DNA of 64,000 nucleotides from the NCBI RefSeq assembly GCF_004799515.1, contig NZ_SSMX01000036.1, positions 87,909-151,908 of the forward strand, in the 5' to 3' direction. Source of the DNA: Phenylobacterium sp. GTDB taxonomy: Bacteria; Pseudomonadota; Alphaproteobacteria; Caulobacterales; Caulobacteraceae. Under the pieces are notes generated by a model that worked only from the letters and a program-made list of their open reading frames with translations, did not search any database and was not told the DNA's origin. A program made the position numbers and the translations under genes. Of this stretch, positions 23,809 through 33,843 are shown piece after piece. The first letter of the stretch is position 1; each line of letters begins with the position of its first letter.

Positions 23809-25001
23809 GTTTGCCGCGTAAGGTCAGCGTCCTGGGCTCGACCGGCTCGATCGGGGTCTCGACCCTCGACGTGCTGCATCAGGCCAAGGCCGATATCGAA
23901 GTCGTGGCGCTCGCCGCCGGGCGCAACGTCGCGCGGCTGGCCGAGCAGGCCCTGCGCTGGCGGCCGCAGCTCACCGTCATCCAGGACGAGACCTTGCTGC
24001 CGGAGCTGCGGGAGCGGCTCGCGGGATCCGGCCTGGCGACGGCCGCCGGGGTCCAGGCGGTGACCGACGCCGCCGCCCTCGACGCCCAGTGGGTGATGTC
24101 GGCCATCGTCGGTTTCGCAGGCCTGGCTCCGACCCTGGCCGCGGCGCGGGCCGGGACCATCGTCGCCTTGGCCAACAAGGAAAGCCTGATCTGCGCCGGA
24201 CCGCAGCTCCTGCGCACCGCCAAGCTGGCGGGCGGGACGGTGATCCCGGTGGACTCCGAGCATTCGGCGATCTTCCAGGTGCTGGAGCCCGCCAACGCCG
24301 GCCGGGTGGCCCGGCTGATCCTCACCGCCTCCGGCGGGCCGTTCCGCGGCTGGACCCGCGAGCAGATGGCCCGCGCCACCCGCGAACAGGCGCTCAACCA
24401 CCCCAACTGGAGCATGGGGGCCAAGATCACCATCGATTCGGCCACCATGATGAACAAGGGCCTGGAGGTCATCGAGGCGGCCTACCTGTTCGCCATGCCG
24501 CCCGAGAAGGTCGACGTGGTGATCCACCCGCAGTCCATCGTCCACTCCCTGGTGGAGTACACGGATGGCTCGACGCTCGCCCAGCTCGGCCCGCCGGACA
24601 TGCGCGCGCCCATCGCCTGCGCCTTCGCCTGGCCTGAGCGGCTGTCGTGGCCGGCCCAGAAGCTGGACCTGGCCCGCGTCAGCCCGCTGACCTTCGAGGA
24701 CCCCGATCCGGAGCGCTTCCCGGCCCTGCGAATCGCCAAGCAGGCCCTGACCGCCGGCGGGGCCGCGCCGGCGGCCATGAACGGGGCCGACGAGGTGGCC
24801 GTGGCCGCCTTCCTGGCCGGGCGCATCGGGTTCCTTGATGTTGCCGCAACTGTCGAGGAAACCCTGGCGCGGATGGATCGCCAGAACCTGCTTCGGCCGC
24901 CCGAGAACGACCCGGTCGAGGCCGCGCGCATCACCGATGCGACCGCGCGCCGCGTGGCGGACGAGGTGGTAAGCGGCCTTATGGCTCCGGCCCACGCATG
25001 A
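23796..25001 (+). CDS. dxr: 1-deoxy-D-xylulose-5-phosphate reductoisomerase
   Basis: [67 protein letters not shown]. Confidence 0.96.
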   Translation: MGTLSLPRKVSVLGSTGSIGVSTLDVLHQAKADIEVVALAAGRNVARLAEQALRWRPQLTVIQDETLLPELRERLAGSGLATAAGVQAVTDAAALDAQWVMSAIVGFAGLAPTLAAARAGTIVALANKESLICAGPQLLRTAKLAGGTVIPVDSEHSAIFQVLEPANAGRVARLILTASGGPFRGWTREQMARATREQALNHPNWSMGAKITIDSATMMNKGLEVIEAAYLFAMPPEKVDVVIHPQSIVHSLVEYTDGSTLAQLGPPDMRAPIACAFAWPERLSWPAQKLDLARVSPLTFEDPDPERFPALRIAKQALTAGGAAPAAMNGADEVAVAAFLAGRIGFLDVAATVEETLARMDRQNLLRPPENDPVEAARITDATARRVADEVVSGLMAPAHA

Positions 25002-25038
25002 CGCGCTCGGGGGAATCGCTGGGAGGGATGGACGGCCG

Positions 25039-26256
25039 ATGATCGGTTTGCTGCCGAACCTGCTGTTCTACATCGTGCCCTTCCTGGTCGTGGTGGGCGT
25101 GGTGGTCACGGTGCATGAGTTCGGCCACTTCCTGGCCGGCAAGGCGACCGGGACCAAGATCGACCAGTTCTCCATCGGCTTCGGCAAGGCCATCGCTCAC
25201 TGGACCGACAAGTCGGGAGTGGAATGGCGCCTTGGCTGGCTGCCGATCGGCGGCTTCGTCCGCTTCGCCGGCGACGACAACGCCGCCAGCGTCCCCGACA
25301 CCGACGACCTGGACTCCTTGCGCCGCGAGGTGCTGGCCCGCGAGGGGCCGGAGGCGCTGTCGCGGTACTATCACTTCAAGCCGATCTGGCAGCGGGCGGT
25401 GATCAGCGCGGCGGGGCCGGTGGCGAACTTCGTGCTGTCCATCGCCATCTTCGCCGGCCTCGCGATGCTCCTGGGCGAGCCGATCACGGCGGCGCGGGTC
25501 GCCAGGGTGCTGCCCAACACGCCGGCGGCGCGCGGCGGCTTCGAGCCCAACGACGTGATCGTGCAGGCCGACGGCAAGCCGGTGAAGTCGTTCGAGGCCG
25601 TCAAGCAGCTGGTGATCCTGCGCTCCGGGGTGCCGATCACCTTCGTGGTCGACCGCGGGGCGGGGCAGGCGGTGCTGACGGTGACGCCGGTGCGCGGCGA
25701 CGTCACCGATGCGGTGGGCCATGTGCATCGCCTGGGCACCATCGGCGTCGCCTTCGCCGATCTGCCGCAGGACCGCAAAACTGTCCGCTACAGCCCCGTG
25801 CAGGCCCTGGGGGTTGGCGTCGGCAAGACCTTCGATGTGGTCCAGACCACGGTCTATTACATCGGCCGGATGGTCTCGGGACACGAGACCGCCGACCAGC
25901 TCTCCGGCCCGCTGGGTATGGCCCAGATATCCGGCGACCTCGCCAAACAGACCGCCGACGTCTCCAAGGACGCGGCCAGCTTCGCGGTGAACGCCGCGCT
26001 GACCGCGCTCCTGCTGGTGGCCAACATCTCCGTCGGCATCGGATTCCTCAACCTGATGCCTATCCCGGTGTTGGATGGAGGCCATCTATTGTTCTATGCC
26101 TACGAAGCCGTTGCGCGGCGCCCACTTGCTGCCAAGGTTCAGGCGGCAGGGTATCGCGTGGGCCTTGCGCTAGTTCTCGGATTGATGTTGTTCGCGACCT
26201 GGAACGATCTGCAGCGCCTGCGTGTGTTCAATTTCATCGGCGGTCTATTCTCCTGA
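25039..26256 (+). CDS. rseP: RIP metalloprotease (site-2 protease family)
   Basis: VVTVHEFGHFLAGK zinc motif, PDZ-like middle, LNLMPIPVLDGGH. Confidence 0.94.
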   Translation: MIGLLPNLLFYIVPFLVVVGVVVTVHEFGHFLAGKATGTKIDQFSIGFGKAIAHWTDKSGVEWRLGWLPIGGFVRFAGDDNAASVPDTDDLDSLRREVLAREGPEALSRYYHFKPIWQRAVISAAGPVANFVLSIAIFAGLAMLLGEPITAARVARVLPNTPAARGGFEPNDVIVQADGKPVKSFEAVKQLVILRSGVPITFVVDRGAGQAVLTVTPVRGDVTDAVGHVHRLGTIGVAFADLPQDRKTVRYSPVQALGVGVGKTFDVVQTTVYYIGRMVSGHETADQLSGPLGMAQISGDLAKQTADVSKDAASFAVNAALTALLLVANISVGIGFLNLMPIPVLDGGHLLFYAYEAVARRPLAAKVQAAGYRVGLALVLGLMLFATWNDLQRLRVFNFIGGLFS

Positions 26257-26285
26257 CCCCCGACTTTTCCTCAACGGCTGATTCG

Positions 26286-28793
26286 ATGCACAGACACCGC
26301 GCCCGTAGCGCTGCGCTAGTTTCCGGTCTTGCCGGTCTTATGGCGACGACCGCACTGGCCACGCCAGGCCTGGCGTTTGCGCAAGCTCCGCCAGCGCCTG
26401 CGTCCGGCGCCCCTGCGCCCGCCGCACCGGCTCCTGGAGCGCCCGCGCCTGGGGCCGCGGCGCCCGCGCCGGCCCCCGGGCCGCGGCTGACGGCCAACAC
26501 CCAGACCGGCGTGGTCCAGCGCTTCGTGGTGCGCGGCAACGAGCGCATCGAGCCGACCACGGTGATCTCCTACCTGCCGATGACGGTGGGCGAGACCATC
26601 GACCCGGCCAAGATCGACGCGGCGGAAAAGGCGCTGTTCCGCACGGACCTGTTCTCCGACGTGTCGATCGCCCTCGACACCAGCGGCGACCTGGTCGTCA
26701 CCGTGGCGGAAAACCCGATCATCAACCGGGTGCTGTTCGAGGGGAACAGCTCGATCAAGGAAGACAAGCTGAAGGACGAGGTGCTGGTCCGTCCGCGCGG
26801 CATCTTCACCCGCGCCAAGGCCCAGGCCGACGTGGGCCGCATCGTCGAACTCTACCGCCGCGCCGGCCGCATCTCGGCCAATGTGACGCCGCAGATCGTC
26901 GAGCTTCCGCAAAAGCGCGTGGACCTGATCTTCAAGATCGATGAAGGTCCGAAGAGCGGCGTGCTGCGGGTCAACTTCCTGGGCAACCACGCCTTCACGG
27001 ACGACGACCTGCGCAGCGTGGTCGTGACCGAGCAGAGCCACTGGTACAAGTTCTTCTCGTCGAACAGCAACTACGACCCGGATCGGTTGGAGTACGACAA
27101 GGAGCAACTGCGCAAATACTACCGAAACCGCGGCTTCTATGACTTCCGCGTGATCTCGGCGGTGGCGGAGCTGTCACCCGACAAGAACGGTTTCGTCCTC
27201 ACCTATACGGTGGAGGAGGGGCCCGAGTACAAATTCGGCAAGATCAGCGTCGAAACGGACCTGAAGAAACTCGACAAGAACGTCCTCGAAGCCCTGGTGC
27301 CCGTGCACCGCGGCGACATCTATCAGGACGAGAAGATCGAGCAGGCCACCGACGCGCTGACCTTCGCGGCCGGCGCGGCCGGCTTCGCCTTCGTGGACGT
27401 GCGGCCGCGCTACACCGCCAACCGCGCCAAGGGCACGGTGGACGTCACCTTCGACGTGAAGGAAGGCCCGCGGGTCTACGTGGACCGCATCGACATCGTC
27501 GGCAACACGCGGACCCTGGACTACGTGATCCGCCGCGAGATGAACGTCTCAGAAGGCGACGCCTACAACCGCGTGCTGGTCGACCGTTCGAAGAACCAGA
27601 TCCGGGCGCTGGGTTACTTCAAGGACGTCGACATCACCGAGATCCCCGGCTCGGCCCCGGACCGCACCGGCCTGCAGGTGAAGGTCACCGAGCAGCCCAC
27701 CGGCGAGCTGTCGTTCAGCGCGGGCTATTCCTCCGTCGACCAACTGGTCGTCGACCTGGGCGTCACCGAGCGCAACTTCCGCGGCCGCGGCGAAGACCTG
27801 CGCGCGCGCATCTCCATCGGCTCGATCCGCCAGTCGATCGACCTCGGCTTCACCGAACCCCACTGGCTGGGCCGCAATCTCTCGGCCGGCGTCGATCTCT
27901 ATCTCTACAAGTACGACCTGACGCAGTTCTCCGCCTACAAGCAGGCGACGATCGGCATGGGTTACCACATCAACTTCCCGCTCAGCCTGAACTCGATCGG
28001 CACCCTGCGCTACACCCTGAAGAACGACGACGTGCAGATCGACCCGTCGTTCTGCGACCCGTCGGTGCAGGTCATCTCGGTGGCGCTCTGCGACCAGCGC
28101 GGCTCGTTCCTGACGTCGTCGGTGGGCTACGGCTACCGCCTCGATCACCGCAACGATCCGCAGAACCCGACGCGCGGCTATTACGTCCAGCTCAACCAGG
28201 ACATCGCCGGCCTGGGCGGCGACGTGCGCTACGTGAAGTCCGAAGGCGAGTTCGGCTGGTATCACGGCTTCAACAAGACCTACATCCTCAGCATCACCGG
28301 GTCGGCCGGCGACGTGGAAGGCTGGGGCGGCGACCACGTGCGGATCAACGACCGCTTCTACAAGGGCGGCAACAGCTTCCCGGGCTTCCAGGTCGCCGGC
28401 ATCGGCCCGCGCGACCTGACCCTCGAGGCGGAGAACGGCGGCGTCGCGCAGAACAACGCCCTGGGCGGCAAGGCCTACGCCATCGCCTCGGCGGAACTGA
28501 CCGTTCCGACCTTCCTGCCCGAACAGTACGGCATCAAGGCCGCGCTCTTCACCTACGTCGGCACCGCCGGCCTGCTCGACAACTTCGACAAGTCGACCAC
28601 GGACCCCACGACGGGCCTGCCGGTCAAGAACCCGGAGATCCAGGACGGCCTCGGCCTGCGCGCATCCGCCGGCTTGAGCGTCCGCTGGAAGTCGCCCATG
28701 GGTCCGATCCAGTTCGACTTCAGCCAGATCCTGAAAAAAGAACCCTACGACCAAACCGAACTCTTCCGGTTCTCAACCGCAACACGTTTCTAG
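26286..28793 (+). CDS. bamA: outer membrane protein assembly factor BamA
   Basis: Signal peptide, POTRA repeats, C-terminal barrel ending in F; start ATG 26286 rather than the track start 25224. Confidence 0.95.
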   Translation: MHRHRARSAALVSGLAGLMATTALATPGLAFAQAPPAPASGAPAPAAPAPGAPAPGAAAPAPAPGPRLTANTQTGVVQRFVVRGNERIEPTTVISYLPMTVGETIDPAKIDAAEKALFRTDLFSDVSIALDTSGDLVVTVAENPIINRVLFEGNSSIKEDKLKDEVLVRPRGIFTRAKAQADVGRIVELYRRAGRISANVTPQIVELPQKRVDLIFKIDEGPKSGVLRVNFLGNHAFTDDDLRSVVVTEQSHWYKFFSSNSNYDPDRLEYDKEQLRKYYRNRGFYDFRVISAVAELSPDKNGFVLTYTVEEGPEYKFGKISVETDLKKLDKNVLEALVPVHRGDIYQDEKIEQATDALTFAAGAAGFAFVDVRPRYTANRAKGTVDVTFDVKEGPRVYVDRIDIVGNTRTLDYVIRREMNVSEGDAYNRVLVDRSKNQIRALGYFKDVDITEIPGSAPDRTGLQVKVTEQPTGELSFSAGYSSVDQLVVDLGVTERNFRGRGEDLRARISIGSIRQSIDLGFTEPHWLGRNLSAGVDLYLYKYDLTQFSAYKQATIGMGYHINFPLSLNSIGTLRYTLKNDDVQIDPSFCDPSVQVISVALCDQRGSFLTSSVGYGYRLDHRNDPQNPTRGYYVQLNQDIAGLGGDVRYVKSEGEFGWYHGFNKTYILSITGSAGDVEGWGGDHVRINDRFYKGGNSFPGFQVAGIGPRDLTLEAENGGVAQNNALGGKAYAIASAELTVPTFLPEQYGIKAALFTYVGTAGLLDNFDKSTTDPTTGLPVKNPEIQDGLGLRASAGLSVRWKSPMGPIQFDFSQILKKEPYDQTELFRFSTATRF

Positions 28794-28800
28794 GACGAAC

Positions 28801-29487
28801 ATGACCGCCAAGACTTTCGCCGCCGGCCTCTGCGCCGCCGCCGTCGCCGTTTCGGGCTCCAGCGCCTTCGCCCAAGCCCCCGCGGCCGCGCCGGCCGCCC
28901 AGCCCGTGACCCACGGACCGCCGCTCACGGGCGTCTGCATCTTCTCCTTCGAGAACGCCATCGCCATGTCGAAGGTCGGTCAGTACGTCGACGGGCGCAT
29001 GAAGCAGATCGTCAGCCAGACCAACGCCGAGCTGACGGGCGAGAAGACCACCATCGACACCGACGCCAAGGCGCTCGACGCGCGCCGGGCCACCCTCGAC
29101 CAGGGCACGCTGGAACAGCAGGCCGCCCAGCTGCAGGTCCGCGCCAACGCCCTGCAGCGCAAGGCCCAGCTGCGCGACCGTGAGATCCAGGCTACCGAAC
29201 AGAAGGCCGTCTCGCGCATCAGCCAGGAGATGGAGCCCTACATCCGCGCCGCCTATCAGCAGAAGACGTGCAGCATCCTCCTGCAGCGCAATTCGGTGAT
29301 CATCGGCAACCCGGCCATGGACATCACCCAGGCGGTCGTCACCGGCATCGACGGCAAGATGACCCAGTTCGCCTTCGACCGCGAACGCCTCGACCAGCCG
29401 GGCGCCACGGCCCCGGGCGGCGCGCCGGCCATCGTCCAGACGCCCGGCGGCGCGACGCCGCGCCCGGCCGCCCCGACCAAGAAGTAA
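28801..29487 (+). CDS. OmpH/Skp-family periplasmic chaperone
   Basis: Signal peptide, coiled-coil central region, position between bamA and lpxD. Confidence 0.85.
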   Translation: MTAKTFAAGLCAAAVAVSGSSAFAQAPAAAPAAQPVTHGPPLTGVCIFSFENAIAMSKVGQYVDGRMKQIVSQTNAELTGEKTTIDTDAKALDARRATLDQGTLEQQAAQLQVRANALQRKAQLRDREIQATEQKAVSRISQEMEPYIRAAYQQKTCSILLQRNSVIIGNPAMDITQAVVTGIDGKMTQFAFDRERLDQPGATAPGGAPAIVQTPGGATPRPAAPTKK

Positions 29488-29523
29488 GGCCTAAGGGAAG
29501 ACGCGGGTCGCCGCACCTCAACC

Positions 29524-30567
29524 ATGCCCGATCCGCGCTTCTTCGAAGACCTCGGCCCCGTCACGCTTTCCGAACTCACGGCCCTGACGGGCGCCGAATT
29601 GGCCGATCCGACCACGGGCGCACGCCAGGTGCGGGCTGTCTCGATCCTCGACGGCGCCGGGCCTGAGACGATCACCTTCCTGAGCGACCGCAAGCGCCTG
29701 GACGACGCGCGGGTGACCGCCGCGGGCGCCTGCTTCGTCATTCCCGGCCATGTGGCCGCGCTGCCCGCGAATTGCGCGGCGCTGGTCGTGGCCGCGCCGC
29801 ACTTCGCCTACTCCACCGCCGCCCATCGCCTGCACCGGCCCCGGGTGCTGGGCTCGGGCGACAAGCCGATCTCGCCCCTGGCGCAGATCGAGCCGGACGT
29901 GCGGCTGAGCCCCGGGGTGGTGGTGGGCGCCGGCGCGCAGATCGGGCGCGGCAGCTATATTGGGCCCAACAGCGTCATCGGCCCCGGCGTCGCCATCGGC
30001 CGCGATTGCCAGATCGAGGCCAGCGTCAGCATCGGCTTCGCCCTGCTGGGCGACCGGGTGCAGATCCTGTCGGGCGCCAGGATCGGCGACGCCGGTTTCG
30101 GCGCGACGCCTGGACCGCAGGGGCTGATCAGCGTCCCTCAGCTCGGGCGGGTCATCCTGCAGGACGGCGTTTGCGTCGGCGCCAACAGCTGTATCGACCG
30201 CGGCGCCTTCGACGACACCTCCATCGGCGAGAACACCAAGATCGATAACCTGGTGCAGATTGGACACAATTGCCGCATTGGGCGTAACTGCGTCATGGCC
30301 GCCATGACGGGGATCTCCGGCAGCGTCACCATCGGTGACGGCGCCCAACTCGGGGGCGCGGTGGGGATCGCGGACCACCTGACGATCGGCGCGGGGGCGC
30401 GGATCGGCGCCCGCGGGGGCGTGATTTCGGATATACCGGCCGGCGAGACCTGGGGGGGCTTCCCGGCTCGGCCGATCCGCCAGTGGCTGCGGCGGGAAGC
30501 CTGGGTGGCGCGCCAGTCCGGTGACCCGCGGGGGGCTGCGTCCGGCGGCGCGAAAGAGGAGGGGTGA
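29524..30567 (+). CDS. lpxD: UDP-3-O-acylglucosamine N-acyltransferase
   Basis: N-terminal LpxD domain plus hexapeptide repeats; KIDNLVQIGHNCRIG. Confidence 0.95.
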   Translation: MPDPRFFEDLGPVTLSELTALTGAELADPTTGARQVRAVSILDGAGPETITFLSDRKRLDDARVTAAGACFVIPGHVAALPANCAALVVAAPHFAYSTAAHRLHRPRVLGSGDKPISPLAQIEPDVRLSPGVVVGAGAQIGRGSYIGPNSVIGPGVAIGRDCQIEASVSIGFALLGDRVQILSGARIGDAGFGATPGPQGLISVPQLGRVILQDGVCVGANSCIDRGAFDDTSIGENTKIDNLVQIGHNCRIGRNCVMAAMTGISGSVTIGDGAQLGGAVGIADHLTIGAGARIGARGGVISDIPAGETWGGFPARPIRQWLRREAWVARQSGDPRGAASGGAKEEG

Positions 30568-31043
30568 TGGCTCAGAAAGCGCCAGTGAATGTCGATCCCA
30601 GCGTGATCGACATCAGTGAGATCATGGCGCGGATCCCGCACCGGATTCCCTTCCTGCTGGTGGACCGCTGCGAAGACTACGTCGCCAGCCAGTCGATCGT
30701 CGGGATCAAGTGCGTCACGGTCAACGAGCCGTTCTTCGCCGGGCACTTCCCAGACTATCCGGTGATGCCCGGCGTGCTGATCGTCGAAGCCATGGCCCAG
30801 ACCAGCGCGGTCCTGATGTCGAAGTCCCTGGAGGTCGACCCGAAGGGCAAGGCGATCTTCTTCATGTCCCTCGATAACTGCCGGTTCCGGGCGCCGGTGC
30901 GTCCAGGCATGGTCCTGCGCCTCGCCGTCGAGGTCACCCAGTCGCGCCGGGACATCTTCAAGTTCAAGGGCCGCGCCCTGGTGGACGACAAGGTCGCCGC
31001 CGAGGCGGAGTGGGCGGCCATGGTTGTGGACACCACCCGGTGA
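30567..31043 (+). CDS. fabZ: 3-hydroxyacyl-ACP dehydratase
   Basis: [38 protein letters not shown] 30567 overlaps lpxD stop. Confidence 0.96.
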   Translation: MAQKAPVNVDPSVIDISEIMARIPHRIPFLLVDRCEDYVASQSIVGIKCVTVNEPFFAGHFPDYPVMPGVLIVEAMAQTSAVLMSKSLEVDPKGKAIFFMSLDNCRFRAPVRPGMVLRLAVEVTQSRRDIFKFKGRALVDDKVAAEAEWAAMVVDTTR

Positions 31044-31837
31044 GCGTCGAGATCCATCCCACCGCCATCATCGCGCCGGGCGCCGAACTCGGCGACGAGG
31101 TGCGCATCGGCCCGTACTGCATCGTGGGCGAGCACGTCCGCATCGGCGCCCGCACCACGCTGGCGAGCCATGTGGTTGTCGAGGGGCATACCCGGATCGG
31201 CGAGGACTGCACGGTGCGCAACTTCGCCAATCTCGGCGGCCCGCCGCACCACACCGGCTACAACGGCGAACCCACCGAGCTGGTGATCGGCGACCGCAAC
31301 AAGCTCTGGGAACACGTGACCATGCACATCGGCACGCCCCAGGCCGGCGGCGTGACCCGGGTCGGCGACGACGGCATGTACATGGCCACCAGCCACGTGG
31401 GTCACGACTGCCAGGTGGGCGACAACGTCATCCTGGCCCACTCGGCCACCCTGGGCGGCCATGTGCACATCGGCGACTTCGTGATGGTGAGCGGCCTGGC
31501 CGCCGTCCACCAGTATTGCCGTGTGGGCCGCTATTCCTTCATCGGCGGCCTGGCGGCGGTGACCAAGGACGTGATCCCCTACGGCTTGGTCTGGGGCAAC
31601 CACGCCCACCTGGAAGGCCTGAACCTGGTGGGGCTGAAACGGCGCGACTTCAGCCGCGAGACCATCGGCGAGCTGCGCTCGGCATACCGTCTGCTGTTCG
31701 CCGAGGAAGGCACCTTCCAGGAACGGATCGACGACACCGCCGAGACCTTCGGCTCGTCCCCTCCGGTGATGGAGATCATCGACTTCATCCGCGCCGACGC
31801 CGGCCGGCCGCTGTGCCTGCCCGAACGCGAGGTGTGA
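31040..31837 (+). CDS. lpxA: acyl-ACP--UDP-N-acetylglucosamine O-acyltransferase
   Basis: Hexapeptide repeats; [32 protein letters not shown] 31040 overlaps fabZ stop. Confidence 0.96.
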   Translation: MSVEIHPTAIIAPGAELGDEVRIGPYCIVGEHVRIGARTTLASHVVVEGHTRIGEDCTVRNFANLGGPPHHTGYNGEPTELVIGDRNKLWEHVTMHIGTPQAGGVTRVGDDGMYMATSHVGHDCQVGDNVILAHSATLGGHVHIGDFVMVSGLAAVHQYCRVGRYSFIGGLAAVTKDVIPYGLVWGNHAHLEGLNLVGLKRRDFSRETIGELRSAYRLLFAEEGTFQERIDDTAETFGSSPPVMEIIDFIRADAGRPLCLPEREV

Positions 31838-32676
31838 TGCACAAACTCGGGCTGATCGCGGGCGGCGGAAGCCTGCCGGTCGAGATCGCCGAGCACTGCG
31901 AACGCTCCGGCCGGCCGCTGTTCGTGGTCCGCCTGAAGGGGTTCGCCGGCGCGGGGCTGGAACCCTTCGCCGGCGCCGACGTGGGCCTGGCGGAGCTGGG
32001 TAAGTGCATCAAGGCCCTGAAGCGCGCCGGCTGCCGCTCGGTCTGCCTGGCCGGCCAGGTGGCCCGGCCCGACTTCGCCACCCTGATGCCGGACCTGCGC
32101 GGCCTCGCCATCCTGCCGGCGGCCATCGCCGCGGCGCGGAAGGGCGACGACGCCCTTCTGCGCATGCTGGTGGGCGAGTTCGAGAAGGAGGGCTTCCTGG
32201 TCGAGGGCGCGCACGAGGTGATGGACGACCTCAGCCTGGGCGAAGGCGCCTTGGGCCGGATCGAGCCCGGGCCCGAGGCCCAGACCGACATCGCCCAGGC
32301 GCTGGCGGCCGCCCGCGCCGTCGGGCGCCTGGACGCCGGCCAGGCCGCCGTGGTCTGCCGCGGCCTGGTGCTGGCGCTGGAGGCGGCCGAAGGCACCGAC
32401 GCGCTGTTGGCCAGGGTGGCCGACCTGCCGCAGGCCCTGCGCGGCCAGCCCGGCGAACCCGCCGGCGTGCTGGCCAAGGCGCCCAAGCCGATCCAGGAGA
32501 CCCGCGTCGACCTGCCGACCATCGGCCCGGCCACCGTCGAAGCGGTGGCGCGCGCCGGCCTGGCCGGGATCGTCGGCGAGGCCGGCCGCCTCCTGGTTCT
32601 GGAGCGCGAGCGGGTGATCGAACTCGCGAACGAGCTCGGCGTCTTCATCCTGGGCGTCGAGCCGCCGTCGCCGTGA
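31837..32676 (+). CDS. lpxI: UDP-2,3-diacylglucosamine pyrophosphatase LpxI (DUF1009)
   Basis: KLGLIAGGGSLPVEIAEHCERSGRPLFVVRLKGFA; ATG 31837 overlaps lpxA stop. Confidence 0.92.
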   Translation: MHKLGLIAGGGSLPVEIAEHCERSGRPLFVVRLKGFAGAGLEPFAGADVGLAELGKCIKALKRAGCRSVCLAGQVARPDFATLMPDLRGLAILPAAIAAARKGDDALLRMLVGEFEKEGFLVEGAHEVMDDLSLGEGALGRIEPGPEAQTDIAQALAAARAVGRLDAGQAAVVCRGLVLALEAAEGTDALLARVADLPQALRGQPGEPAGVLAKAPKPIQETRVDLPTIGPATVEAVARAGLAGIVGEAGRLLVLERERVIELANELGVFILGVEPPSP

Positions 32677-33842
32677 CCCGGCCGCTCACCGTCATGCTGG
32701 TGGCCGCCGAAGCCTCAGGCGACGACCGCGGGGCAGGGCTGGCGCGGGCGCTGAAGGCCCGGCTGGGCGAGGGCGTCCGCTTCGTGGGCGTTGGCGGCGA
32801 GCGCATGGCGGCCGAAGGCGTGCAAAGCCCCTTCGACATCGCCGAAATCTCCATCCTGGGCCTGTGGGAAGGCCTGATGGCCTATCCGCGCATCGTCCGC
32901 CGCGCCGACGAGACCGCCGCCATCGCCGCGCGCGAGAAGCCGGACGTGGCGGTCCTGATCGACTCCTGGGGCTTCACCCTGCGCGTGGCGCAGCGCCTGC
33001 GGCGGCTGGACCCCAAGCTGCCGCTGATCAAATACGTCGGCCCGCAGGTCTGGGCGAGCCGGCCGGGGCGGGCCAAGACCCTGGCCGGCGCGGTCGACCA
33101 CCTGCTCTCCATCCACGCTTTCGACGCGCCCTGGTTCGAGGCGGAGGGCCTGCCGGTGACGTTCGTCGGCAATTCGGCGCTCACACTCGACTTCTCCGGT
33201 GCAAGCCCGGAGCGGTTGCGGGCGGAGATCGGGGCCGCGCCCGGCGATCCGATCCTGCTGGTGCTGCCCGGCAGCCGTCGCGGCGAGATCGAGCACGTCC
33301 TGCCGGCCTTCGAGGACGCCGTGCGCCGGCTGAAGGCCGACCGGTCGGAGCTCCAGGTGGTGATCGTCGCCGCGCCGACGGTGGCCGAGACCCTCAAGGC
33401 CCGCGTCGCCGGCTGGTCGCACCGGGCGCACCTGGTCGAGGGTGAGGCGGGCAAGCTCGACGCCATGAAGGCGGCCACGGTGGCGCTCGCCTGTTCGGGC
33501 ACGGTGACGACAGAGCTGGCGCTGGCCGGCGCGCCTATGGTGGTGGGCTACCGTCTGGCCCCCATCGGCGCCTTCGTCCTGCGCCGGTTGCTCCGTACAC
33601 GGTACATCACCCTGTTCAACATCGCCGCCCAGGATTTCGTCGCCCCGGAACTCATCCAGGAGGCCTGCACGGGGGAGAACCTCGCGCGGGAGGCGGCGCT
33701 GCGGCTCGACGATCCGGAATTGCGCGCACGCCAGGTCGCCGCCCAGTACGCCGCCCTCGACAAGATGGGCCGCGGCGGTCCGGATCCGTCCGAAGCCGCC
33801 GCCGACGCCGTGCTGAAGATCGTGAGCGCGGGGCGGGCCTAG
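32673..33842 (+). CDS. lpxB: lipid-A-disaccharide synthase
   Basis: VMLVAAEASGDDRGAGL; YVGPQVWASRPGRAKTL; LPGSRRGEIEHVLP; GTG 32673. Confidence 0.95.
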   Translation: MTRPLTVMLVAAEASGDDRGAGLARALKARLGEGVRFVGVGGERMAAEGVQSPFDIAEISILGLWEGLMAYPRIVRRADETAAIAAREKPDVAVLIDSWGFTLRVAQRLRRLDPKLPLIKYVGPQVWASRPGRAKTLAGAVDHLLSIHAFDAPWFEAEGLPVTFVGNSALTLDFSGASPERLRAEIGAAPGDPILLVLPGSRRGEIEHVLPAFEDAVRRLKADRSELQVVIVAAPTVAETLKARVAGWSHRAHLVEGEAGKLDAMKAATVALACSGTVTTELALAGAPMVVGYRLAPIGAFVLRRLLRTRYITLFNIAAQDFVAPELIQEACTGENLAREAALRLDDPELRARQVAAQYAALDKMGRGGPDPSEAAADAVLKIVSAGRA

Positions 33843-33843
33843 C

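Noticed and set aside
25224-28793. 1189-aa ORF as a fused RseP-region/BamA protein
   Set aside because: N-terminal part is Arg/Gly-rich out-of-frame rseP; the true BamA begins with a signal peptide at 26286
31024-33842. Long ORFs 31024-32676 and 32004-33842 as single proteins
   Set aside because: Their 5' parts are out-of-frame lpxA and lpxI; real starts are 31837 (lpxI) and 32673 (lpxB), each overlapping the upstream stop
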